From: Heliocidaris erythrogramma
Taxonomy: Eukaryota > Echinodermata > Echinoidea > Camarodonta > Echinometridae
NCBI GenBank assembly: GCA_025617745.1
Contig: CM046868.1
Coordinates: 24,109,608-24,173,607, forward strand
Reading direction: 5' to 3'
DNA: 64,000 nt
Both the position numbers and the translations under genes were made by a program. The notes beneath the pieces are model-generated. The model was not told where the DNA came from. It worked only from the letters and a program-made list of their open reading frames with translations, and did not search any database. Each line of letters starts with the position of its first letter. Within the stretch, counting starts at the first letter, position 1. Below, piece by piece: positions 55,501 to 64,000 of the stretch.

Positions 55501-58500
55501 TGTGTATCAATACTAAAAGTTATCAAACGGAACTGCTGCAAGAACATAGAGGGAAATTCGAAGATTCCACACACCATAGATGCCTGGTAGGTACTCAGCT
55601 CAAGCAGGGTTGGTAGAAGGGTATCAATCTGGTCCACCAAGGAGGGCAGGGTCTCCCCCAGCAGGGATTCTAGTATGTCCAGGATGGGCAAGGTGGGGAG
55701 GGGGTCGGTCACCCTCAGGGATTGCACCAGACGGGGGATGATGGGGGGTAACTCGGCCAGCAGCACAGGGCGTGGTATGCTAGGCAGCAAGTAGCACAGG
55801 GCATCGATGCCTCTTGTTTGGAGGTCTGCAGGAATGACAGCAAGCAGAAATGCAGTGATAAGCACATTTTGAATATACTGTAAAAGTGGATATTTTTGCG
55901 GGATTAATTTTTCGCGCTCGGCTGAGTAAAGTGAATTTCGCGTGTTTTTAATTTACCGACGTGCTAGGCTCATGGGCAAAAGAATACATAAACAAAAACA
56001 TTCGCGTGTCCCACACCGCGAAATATTCCACGTTTACAGTAGATGGCTTTGAACTGATAACTATAAATATTCATAAAGCCCACAAATTCACCTTAACCCT
56101 AATAGGACCGGGGGGGGGGGGGGGGGGGGCGGATTCCGCCCCCCCCTCGACGTTTCGCGTAATATGTTCGCATCGCGAAAAGCAGTCACCACGCCGCTTC
56201 ACTACTTTTTTCTTTCAAGTCTTGCGCAACTTTTGAGACCAAATTTGTGATGTCCGCGCATGCGGTTCCGGAATTACGCAACATTTCGTAAGTGCATGTC
56301 AGACCCAAAATTGCTCAAAAACGTGATTTTGTGTACAAATCCAATGCAAATTGTGTTTCCAGCTAAAATTCATAAATGTTTCATTATTTTTACTTTTACT
56401 GTTTAAAAACAATTTTATGTTGTTTATGATTAAAATAGTGTCGCCGACGAATTCCATCGAAAAAACAATAAAAAACAAAAAGTCGAAAAACAAAGAAATA
56501 CATAAGAAATTAAAAAAACAATAAAATACATAAGAAAAAAAGGATTTTACCGAATTTTTTTTTTGGTTTATTTGATCAGAATCTGACAAAGAGTCTCTAT
56601 ACAAAAAATTAGCAGTTTTGGGGCTTTATTTAATTAATTAGAGCAAACCATTAATTTTATGCATAAATTAGCATAATTAATTAGTTGTGACATTTTTCGG
56701 AGAAATTGACTATACAATTTTGTAGATTACGTGGTCGGCGACGTGTGTGCCGATTTTCGTTGCGAATGCGCGTTGGACAGCCGAGATCTTGGGGGGGGCG
56801 GAATCAGCCCCCCCCCCGGCTGTGAGATGGGTCTAAATAACCCGGCTCTATTAGGGTTAAAGGCCATGGAAAGTGCATAAAAAGATGATATCAACTTGGC
56901 TTTAGCTCTACAACTCAAAGAGTCACAGCTGTAGATGTCTTGTCAAATAACATTCGTATTCCAGCTAAAACGAGTGGTTGAATTGTTAATAAATTCACAT
57001 TATAGAAAGAAGAAAATAATGGAGAGTTTCAAGTATCATGATCCTCATTTAGTTTGTGAAAAGTGGGATGACTATCTTCTTTTCAAACTAAATCTGGCAT
57101 ATGCATGTACAGAAATTACGTAGAGTTTCACCCATTATTTGTTTTCTTGGTTACCTGGGGAGCGTTTCATCAAGCGTTTTGTCAGTGATTTTTACCGACA
57201 ACTGTTATAAGCTACTGAAATCCTTGCATCTGATTGGCCGAGAGCAAATTTGTCAGTAAAAATCGCTTGTAACATCTTTTATTGGTCTACCATCATACCC
57301 CTAAAGTACTTACATTCAGGTCTATGCTGCAAATTCTGTAGTACTTGAATTGTATCAATAATCATGTAGGACTTACTATCTTTGTCAAAGAGTGCCATGA
57401 CGGCTGGTAATGCCTGCAAGAAGACCCTCTGTTTGTACATGATCTTGACGTCTGCATGGAGTTCCTCACTCAATACATCCTGCATGTCCTCTAGGATCAT
57501 GCCGAGGGTCTGGGGAACCTGAGCACCAAGCTCTGCATCCTCCAGTAGTCTGAGAAGCGTGGTGAGGAATGGGGTTGCCTTGGGGTGGGACCGCATCACA
57601 AGGGCCTTGGTCAGCTGGGGTGGGAGAGATGCATATATTGAGATGTGATGAAAAATAGTACACCACATGCTTCAGCAACAACAGTCAAATTCCCAACTCC
57701 AACCCTAGACCCAATGCTATATGCAACTCTGACCCAAACCCTAACCCAACCCTAAACCTACCTTAACCCTTTCTGTGCCATCAAGTTTGTGAAGAATTGT
57801 CCTATATGAAATGTCATGAATTGATTTGGCTTGTAATGCTTTGTTTCATTGCTAAACTGGATATGAAATGTCTTCCATTGGAATAAACTTCGCAATGAAG
57901 GTGTCTGCTTTCGTTTGAGGAAGAAAAATATAGCCATTCTCAGTCAAAACAACTTGTTCAATGCTTACAATCTTGGGCGGGGTTTGCCGCCCACGGCATG
58001 GAAGTGGTTGAAACTCAATTGCAACCCTAGCCCTAACCCTATATCTTGGGGGGAAGCCAGGGCCACATATTGCCTATTGTCAAAACATTTATTGGATCAC
58101 CACGATGAAGGAATGTATCAAAACCAGGGATGGAAATGAAGGTGGGGTAGGGGTGCACATTGATAGGAGAAGATATCATTTTTTATATGCTTGATACTAC
58201 CATCAAAAGAAGAACAGGAGACTACTAGAAGGACATAAAGGAGAGAGAGAGAGACATAATCTGCTGGGAGCCAAAAGGGCATTAACTCTCTAAATGATAT
58301 GAACTAAACTCCCTTATGGCTCTCAGTATTTGGACAATATAACCAGACAACAGATACACATAGCAAAATATAATAAATATATATATATATATACTTCTCT
58401 TGAGTTTTCTACTTACCAAAACCCAAGCCATTAGGGCTTGCTCTTTGATTGATCCCTCTTGTCCACCAGACATTGCTTGACCCAGGAGACTCTCTACTTC

Positions 58501-61500
58501 TAACAAGACTTCATCTAAATCTGAACCTAACAAAATTATAGACAAATTATTTTAAATTCAGGGAAGTGAATGTAAGAATAGTTACTAATGAATTTTATGA
58601 AGCCCCTTATGCACTGCAATGCCCTGTCCGTGGGTAAGAGCATAGAGAAAACATTTTGTTGGCAACAAGGCATTAGCGATAATGTGTCTCGCCCACATGC
58701 GATAACTAGAAATATCGTGATCTCTGTTGCCATGCAACAGGTCCCCCAAGTGCATACATCTGCATAAGTTATGCTTGCATATATCTACATTACTAATGTT
58801 TGGAAAGTGACGTTTACAAAGTTATGTCATAAGAGAACCTTGCGGGTAAACTATGTTTGACCTGAAATGACCTTTGACCTTACCATGTGACCTCTGATGG
58901 CAGCATAACATGCAGGTCCCCCAAGTGCTTCTAAAACCCAAGTTTGGTTGAAAAGTGAGTGACGGTTGCAAAGTTATGTCATAAGAGAGTCTTGCAGGTA
59001 AACTTTAACGTATGACCTTTGACCTTATCATGTGACCTCCAACGGCACCATAATAATGCAGGTCCCCTTAGTGCATCTACAACCCAACTTTGGTTGAAAA
59101 GTGAGTGACGGTTGCAAAGTTATGTCATAAGAGAGTCTTGCAGGTAAACTTTAACATTTGACCTGAAATGACCTTTGACCTTATCATGTGACCTCCAACA
59201 GCACCATAACATGCCAAGTTGTCAATTGGACTCTAAATAGAATATTTTATTTCATGATTTTCATGACATTGACCAATAAAATATAAAAATCCAATTACCA
59301 ATATTTGCAATTATTTCTCTATGTAAGCTTGATTTATCACTTTTTGCTGAAACCAATGTTACCAAATGTGGGCTTTCAGTACATTGCATGCTGCAGAGTT
59401 TATAGAATAGAATATATGACATCAATCTGAAGGCATACAGTGCATAGGTTAAAACTATAATGGCCTGAGGGATATTTTTAATCAAAAGGTGAATGTTTAA
59501 TAAATGATAAGAACGCAATTTTTGAAACATAAAATTGAGGGTATTATGAATCCCATCATGCCTCGCTTCTTTGGAGTCAGGCCCCCTCAATTAGATTAAG
59601 TTTACCTTCTGTATTAAATGCACACAGCTAAGACAATGCAAAAAATGGGTATACACAAGCAGGCATGGATTCACACTATGAGAAGCATTTTGTATCCAAT
59701 ATGTAATGCAAACAAACGGTAAACATATTGGCCATGCTTATTTAAGAAATTTCAAAGTTCCAAGTGATAGTCTTTAGTCATAAGTATCTTCTCTGGCAAA
59801 TAACCTATTTTTTTTAATTTATATTATTGCTTGCTTACCTGCTGGGTGTTTATTGACGATTCCAGCCAGACCCTTAGCAGCCCATGTACTGGCCAACCAG
59901 ACAGGGCAGTGAGCAGCTTTGTGAAGTAGGCTCGACATCAGCTGTTTGGAGGATGGTATATGAATGTCTCTCCTAAGGGAGCACACTATTGGTTGGAGTA
60001 CTGTGACAAGTTGTGTCTGATGGACTGGAGCATGAGGCTGTATATCAAATATGAAAAGCTGTTAAAGTCAAGTGAACATGAAATAATATTTCAGGTTAAA
60101 AGGTTTGTAAACTTCCATTCTGTTAACAAATGAATAAGATAATTTGGTTCACAACGAGCTGGGACAGAAGTGGTGTGGGTGCTTTCAGAGCATCATAGCC
60201 ATAGTTTTCTTCGTTTTTTTGCCCCAAGCTGTCACGTTATATCCTCTTCTTATCCTCATTCATATCCTGAAATTTCCTCTTATATAATGCAAGACTGTCA
60301 AACATAACCCTAATTATAAGTACTTCATCAGAAATGAATCATAAATTTTTTTTCTTCATTTTGAATGAAAAAGATGTGTCTTAATAACACAGCTTCTTTA
60401 GGAGTTTTAGGGTTCTGCTAGCATAAACATGAAGAGGAATGGTTTGATGGTATATTTTACCCGACTGCTAAGAAAGCATGTGTATGCTTGGAAATAAGCA
60501 ACCATAGGATCGACGGCTTTAAATCCTCTCCGAGGGACTTGGTAATGAGGATTAATGCCTTACCAAAGGGCAATACCCGCATCCACTTGGTTTCAAAGCC
60601 GGGTCCTCCCAGTCACGAGACCACTGCTCTACCACTGAGCCATCGCGCCTCCTCAATAATAATGTTACCAAAAAAAGGAATACAGAGCATGGGGGTGCGA
60701 TGGATCAGTATTACAGCAGTGGTCTTGTAACTGGACGACTGGGTTCGAAACCAAGTGGATGCACTAGTGGTCTTCGGTAAGGCATTAATCCCCATTACCA
60801 AGTCCATCCGAGAGGACTTAAAGCTGTCATTCCCCTGGTTGCTTACTTACAATCATACACATGCTTTCTTAGCAGTCAGGTAAAATAAACCATCAAACCT
60901 TTTCGAACCTTTTCAAATATTGTCAAGAATCATTTCAATTTACTTACATCAAGTGGTAGGAAAGGCGGAGATGTGCTTGCATTGGTCAGTTCCAAGTGAT
61001 TTAAGTTCCCATGAAGAAATACATCAATACATAATTGGCATAGTTTACTCCCCATGCTGTACAAAAGATAGGAAAAACAAATTTAAACAATACACTTATT
61101 AATCAACACCTCTTTCCAAAAATCATGTACCGGTACTGTCTTAAACCTACTCCATATTAAATGCATCAAGATTCATCGGTTTCAAGTTCTGTACAAATTT
61201 CTTTTGGCTTCAGTCTAATCAACACGAAGGCATTACCCTAACAAGTACCATAGGAAAAATGAAAGAACATTTATGTTAACAACATTAGTTACAGCATATA
61301 TATTCACAGTAAGCTATATCAGTAGAAGCTGGAATTTTTTATAACAAGTGACATAAGTCAAATTAAGAATGACCTTTCTCTTTAAAAAAAATAAATTCAT
61401 ATTTCAATCAAATGCAACTGGGAGTAGTAACAATTCTGCAACTTACTTGTTATCTAGTTTTGGAACAACAGTTCTAATCACCCTAGCCATTGCAACCAGA

Positions 61501-63542
61501 ACCTCCCCACAACAATGTGGACTGTTCCCAGCCTCAAGACTGGATTGCAGTGTAGCAGACACAACCATTCTCAATATAGGGTACACAACAGTTGACAAGA
61601 GGGACTCTAGATTTGAAGGAGTACTGGAAATATGTGCAGTCAGGGTGTTTAAAGTGGCAAGATACACTAGATGCTGCTCTGAATTTAAATCTGAGAAAAA
61701 CAGTAAAAATTTGATTATAAGTCATTTAAAAATTCTATACAAAAATATGTGAGTCGGGTAAAGAGAGAGTTCAACAGAAAGATGGATCAAAGTCAAACCT
61801 GCTGATAGAAATCAAGTACCTCTTAATGGGGCTTTGAAAGCAGTAATATGCAATCATCATACTATAAGCACTTCAGAAAGCCAAAATCTCCACCACATTC
61901 CAAACTTTTTTTTTGGACAATCTTTCAAAATTAACCACTCTTCTATATCTATCTGAATCACTGCCTGTGTATATAAAGAGTGAACCCATGGAATAAATTG
62001 TACCCAAAACTGCACCATTATGAAAATAACTACATGTAGCATTAACATTTATTCATATTTGTTGAATAAGACAACAAGAAAGTGTTTAATACTGTCAATC
62101 TGTATTTGTCAACCTGTCGAGACGATGTGGAAACACCAAAATAAATATGTCACGTACCTGTCTTAGCTAATTCCACCATAAGCTCACTGGTTAGTGATCT
62201 GCTAAGGTCATCTGAAGTATTTGTTACTATGGTTGCCATGTCAACCACTATTCTTTGGTATCCTGGTTCTCCTGGAGGACAAATGGATATTAATGGTAGC
62301 AATGTGTTCTAGAAATGACACTATATTTCGAAAAATTGTTTAAGAGTAATTCTGAAATCATTGATCATCTAGTTAAGAGAAACATAATTTGGAATACCTG
62401 TGGAAATTCACAAAGTGATGTATCATAGCATTTTCAGAGCCAAGCTCAATATCTTTCCTTGCTTACTTCTATCCTACAGCCTACTATAAGTGATTTTATG
62501 ACACATACCCTCAATTCTGAAATGTTCGGAATCAATTCATTCTTGCACTTTACAAGAAAAATCCTGCATTGGAATAGAGTTTGACCTACTTTGCAAATAT
62601 GATTATTTGAACAGTGATATCCATTGTGTGCTAAACAAAGTGTCTGGCAAGATAAGAAGCTAGGCTACACACACCTTTTTGCACAGTGGTCCATAGGGTG
62701 GTAAGTATAGTGGACTTGACAAACTCGGCGTGTCTCCTGGCAAAGCAAGATACTGCCTTGATACATTCACACCTGGTACGGGGAAGGAGAAGGAAGATTA
62801 TGAAATGTTGTCTGCAAGTTTTTGGACTAGGATTGGAATAACACAAAATTGGGTGGACTTTTCAAAACCTCAGAAACTAAACAAAAGAAGTTTGATGATT
62901 TATATTATACATGCATAACTTTATTTTGTTTCAGACTACTTTTATAGACTACTTAACCCATTAATACCAAGCTTGAGATTACTTGGCTGGAGTTTTTTTT
63001 TTAATGTGTGTCGTACCACAAATCAAATTGTATCCAACTGGTTAAATGGCAATGGAAATATGCCTTAATTTATAAATTTAAAAAAAAAGAATTGTAAAAC
63101 GACAATTAATGGCTATAGGACTGCCCATCAAAAATTTTACTCCTAAAATCTCTTCTTAGTAAATTAATATCAGTTGAGATACAAAATTAATCATCGCATA
63201 AAATGTTTCTGATTCACTTTCATGAGGAAAGCAGGATAACAGTTACCTAACATCTTCATTTGGTTCTTCTAGGAGAACCCTTGTCAGGTCCTGTCCTAGC
63301 AGTTCTAGCCTAGGCTGGTCCATTAGCATTGGGACCTGGACCATCTCCCCAAGGGTTCCTAGTCCAGCCTGTTTGAGTTCCGGCACACCCTGGTCCTTGG
63401 CCAGAGCAGACAGGACAGAGGTCACTACAGTGTCTGTGTGGTGGTCAAAGATGGCTTTCCAGTCATCAGATTCTTTGATATGATCATGACTAGATTGGAG
63501 CAGTCTCTGGAGGATGTCCAGAAGCACCATTCTCTCTCTGGT
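49522..63542 (-). CDS. MMS19: MMS19 cytosolic iron-sulfur assembly adaptor, C-terminal exons
   Basis: Eleven - strand exons in order: 63542-63247, 62772-62675, 62271-62158, 61690-61447, 61056-60948, 60037-59839, 58526-58417, 57614-57377, 55825-55575, 50133-50074 and 49626-49522 (TAA 49524-49522). All junctions are GT-AG and the phases agree, giving 607 residues of a family usually about 1000 long. Diagnostic blocks are AAKGLAGIVNKHPAG, the HEAT helices LPSIPRPVLLAELPPIIPRL and LVDQIDTLLPTLLELS, the 60-nt exon KVRIASLRCIGAVTSFPHHL, and the terminal RLDDKKRLVRQEAVKAR. MMS19 forms the targeting complex with CIAO1 and CIAO2B and delivers Fe-S clusters to DNA polymerases, helicases such as XPD and FANCJ, and primase; the C-terminal HEAT repeats bind these partners. 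The protein ends soon after the LVR.EAV helix. The N-terminal ~400 residues lie beyond 64000. Confidence 0.95.
49729..49925. mobile_element. MITE with TGTAAAACCAGAAACTTTCGC ends
   Basis: TGTAAAACCAGAAACTTTCG at the left is mirrored by GCAAAAATTTCTGGTATTACA at the right. Lies in the last MMS19 intron (49627-50073). Confidence 0.65.
50849..55127 (+). pseudogene. hAT-like transposase, disrupted
   Basis: Pieces: 50849-51091 with a BED-type finger (ARCTACACDFSISHGGAKDI, then HISRQKNH); after a shift, 51109-51271 (MANFLIEHNLPFSTADHLTQ, KEFASKRTKS), ending at a GTATGT donor; acceptor TTACATTGCAG at 52193 leads to DIIGKIREKPFSISTDGSSD (the RNase H-like catalytic start) and CFSADNAGVMMGVHNGVAAY...CVCHLLHLAAEKG; a shift near 52610, then EKSSKRHKAFRAVQACCDVK and LLEQWVPLVEFFRSESE; a Ser/Lys-rich stretch split by the MITE at 53090-53864; then NIPLFTRLNLELQEESPKIH; a stop at 54657; and the C-terminal dimerisation block SISHSNASDERLFSMVRKNT near 54930. 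It would excise and insert the element; several shifts and stops make it inactive. Confidence 0.88.
53090..53864. mobile_element. TTAA MITE inside the hAT transposase gene
   Basis: TTAACCCTATTCCAACTGGG at the left is mirrored by CCCAGTAGGAATAGGGTTAA at the right. G-runs lie near each end, and the AT-rich centre contains TTCTTATGTATTTTATTG words. 775 bp, TTAA at both edges. The hAT reading resumes on the other side. Confidence 0.88.
55876..56041. mobile_element. MITE with TACTGTAAAAGTGGATATTTTTGCG ends
   Basis: TACTGTAAAAGTGGATATTT is mirrored by AATATTCCACGTTTACAGTA. 166 bp, in the MMS19 intron just upstream (in transcript order) of exon 55825-55575. Confidence 0.8.
56093..56860. mobile_element. 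TTAA MITE, sister of the one at 53090
   Basis: TTAACCCTAATAGGACCGGG at the left is mirrored by CCCGGCTCTATTAGGGTTAA at the right; 768 bp. The internal AT-rich block (ACAATAAAATACATAAGAA) matches 53440-53480 in reverse, so the two copies are in opposite orientation. Confidence 0.85.
57160..57275. mobile_element. Small foldback, GTTTCATCAAGCG type
   Basis: CAAGCGTTTTGTCAGTGATT is mirrored by TTTGTCAGTAAAAATCGCTTG. In the intron next to MMS19 exon 57614-57377. Confidence 0.65.
57713..57770. repeat. Degenerate CCCTAA-like interstitial run
   Basis: Several CCCTAA/CCCAAC/CCTAAA words in a row, with another short run at 58026. Resembles telomere repeat but is short and imperfect. Confidence 0.5.
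58735..59215. repeat. ~150-bp tandem repeat, about three units, with DR1 words
   Basis: Units share GTTATGTCATAAGAGA, CTTGCAGGTAAAC, TGACCTTTGACCT (58868, 59013, 59169), ATGTGACCTC and GCAGGTCCCC. Spacing is about 145 and 156 bp. Lies in the MMS19 intron between exons 60037-59839 and 58526-58417. Confidence 0.88.
60436..60905. mobile_element. Head-to-head pair of tRNA-derived SINEs
   Basis: Left copy on - (60655-60436), right copy on + (60690-60905). Each starts with a tRNA-like part (GGCGCGATGGCTCAGTGGTA on the left, GGTGCGATGGATCAGTATTA on the right; right copy B box GGTTCGAAACC), then a shared body (AAGTGGATGC..., GGTAAGGCATTAATCC, AGAGGA.TTAAAGC, GGTTGCTTA, ACATGCTTTCTTAGCAGTC). In the MMS19 intron between exons 61056-60948 and 60037-59839. 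Confidence 0.8.
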
Positions 63543-63589
63543 CTGTGGAACATCAAATGACAATATAATGTCATTAGCATTTGACATTG

Positions 63590-64000
63590 TATTTCACTAA
63601 TGTATGCCATATATCATGTTCCTTGATTACGTTATGAGTAGTGTGGAAGACTTTTCATCTTATAGGTGAAATAGGTGGAATATTCATTGGTTTATACTGT
63701 ATCATCTAATACAACAACAATACTTCACAATGTATTTAGATATATGTATAGACAATAAATCATGAGTACAGTCAACATAGCTTGACTGAAACGTGTACTA
63801 AAAGTGTAAAGTGATGATACAGAAGGGCTACAGCCTAAGCATAGCTTGATTTGTTTGCAGCCCCAAAACATTTAGTTCATAACAATGCAGTAAAAGGGGG
63901 TGACGTGCAGGGGGAAAGTGGGAGTGAATAACAAGGATAAGAAGGGATGAGTTCAGTTAGGGACTTCCAGCTATCAATGGAAAAGATTTTACATATTGAT
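63590..64000. other. MMS19 intron, right window edge
   Basis: No exon or repeat recognised between the first visible MMS19 exon and the window end. Confidence 0.5.

Noticed and set aside
55961..56236. 91-codon ORF near the hAT element
   Set aside because: Runs through a MITE end and a G-run; no domain.
57279..57376. Continuation of the MMS19 frame (SKSYMIIDTIQVLQNLQ) past 57377
   Set aside because: A GTAAGT donor at 57376 followed by the exon starting at 55825 restores the HEAT pattern and phase; the read-through does not.
57713..57770. Telomere-like CCCTAA run as evidence for a chromosome end
   Set aside because: Short, degenerate and inside an MMS19 intron, so interstitial at best.
1..64000. 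Bacterial-type operons, CRISPR arrays, riboswitches, origins
   Set aside because: Spliced animal genes and eukaryotic transposons throughout; direct repeats seen are microsatellites or transposon parts without spacer regularity.

Overview
The window looks like nuclear DNA of a marine invertebrate deuterostome, most likely an echinoderm such as a sea urchin. This rests on intron-containing animal genes, very frequent TACATGTA words, many G-run-bearing miniature transposons, and L2/CR1-like LINEs with short-tandem-repeat tails. The species is an inference; no sequence search was possible.

Two host genes are clear, and both are cut by window edges or by unrecognised 5' exons. (1) On the + strand, seven exons between 9627 and 17486 join in a consistent frame into the C-terminal 250 residues of an SLC7-family light-chain amino-acid transporter (LAT / y+LAT type). 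(2) On the - strand, eleven exons between 63542 and 49522 join into the C-terminal 607 residues of MMS19, the HEAT-repeat adaptor of the cytosolic iron-sulfur assembly machinery. Its N-terminal exons lie beyond the right edge.

The rest is mostly mobile DNA in layers. Positions 1-4260 are a mosaic of decayed LINEs broken by MITEs. Positions 4835-6524 hold two TTAA-flanked foldback MITEs, and 7088-8522 a LINE with an in-frame internal deletion. The SLC7 introns contain a 600-bp polypyrimidine tract and a 1.3-kb foldback with a tRNA-like module near its centre. Positions 17500-24780 are MITEs, LINE remnants and duplications. Positions 24782-31400 hold a Ty3/gypsy element with both LTRs and a tandem LTR-gag tail; its coding region is broken. 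Positions 31500-49500 carry foldbacks, two tRNA-like genes, many small TIR elements, and a GC-rich repeat-structured unit (46418-49115) that I cannot classify.

The penultimate large MMS19 intron is occupied by a 4.84-kb hAT-like transposon (50536-55372) with 12-bp perfect terminal inverted repeats. It lies antisense to MMS19 and is itself interrupted by a TTAA MITE. Other MMS19 introns hold a sister MITE, a tandem repeat carrying DR1-type nuclear-receptor words, and a head-to-head SINE pair.

I see no operon, CRISPR array, or clear new defence or metabolic system. The most unusual items are composite repeat structures: the alternating-motif foldback in the SLC7 intron, the GC-rich palindromic complex at 46-49 kb, the spaced-motif MITE at 41 kb, the inverted tRNA module at 34.7 kb, and a miniature palindrome whose insertion can be read against its own mirror arm at 18.6 kb.
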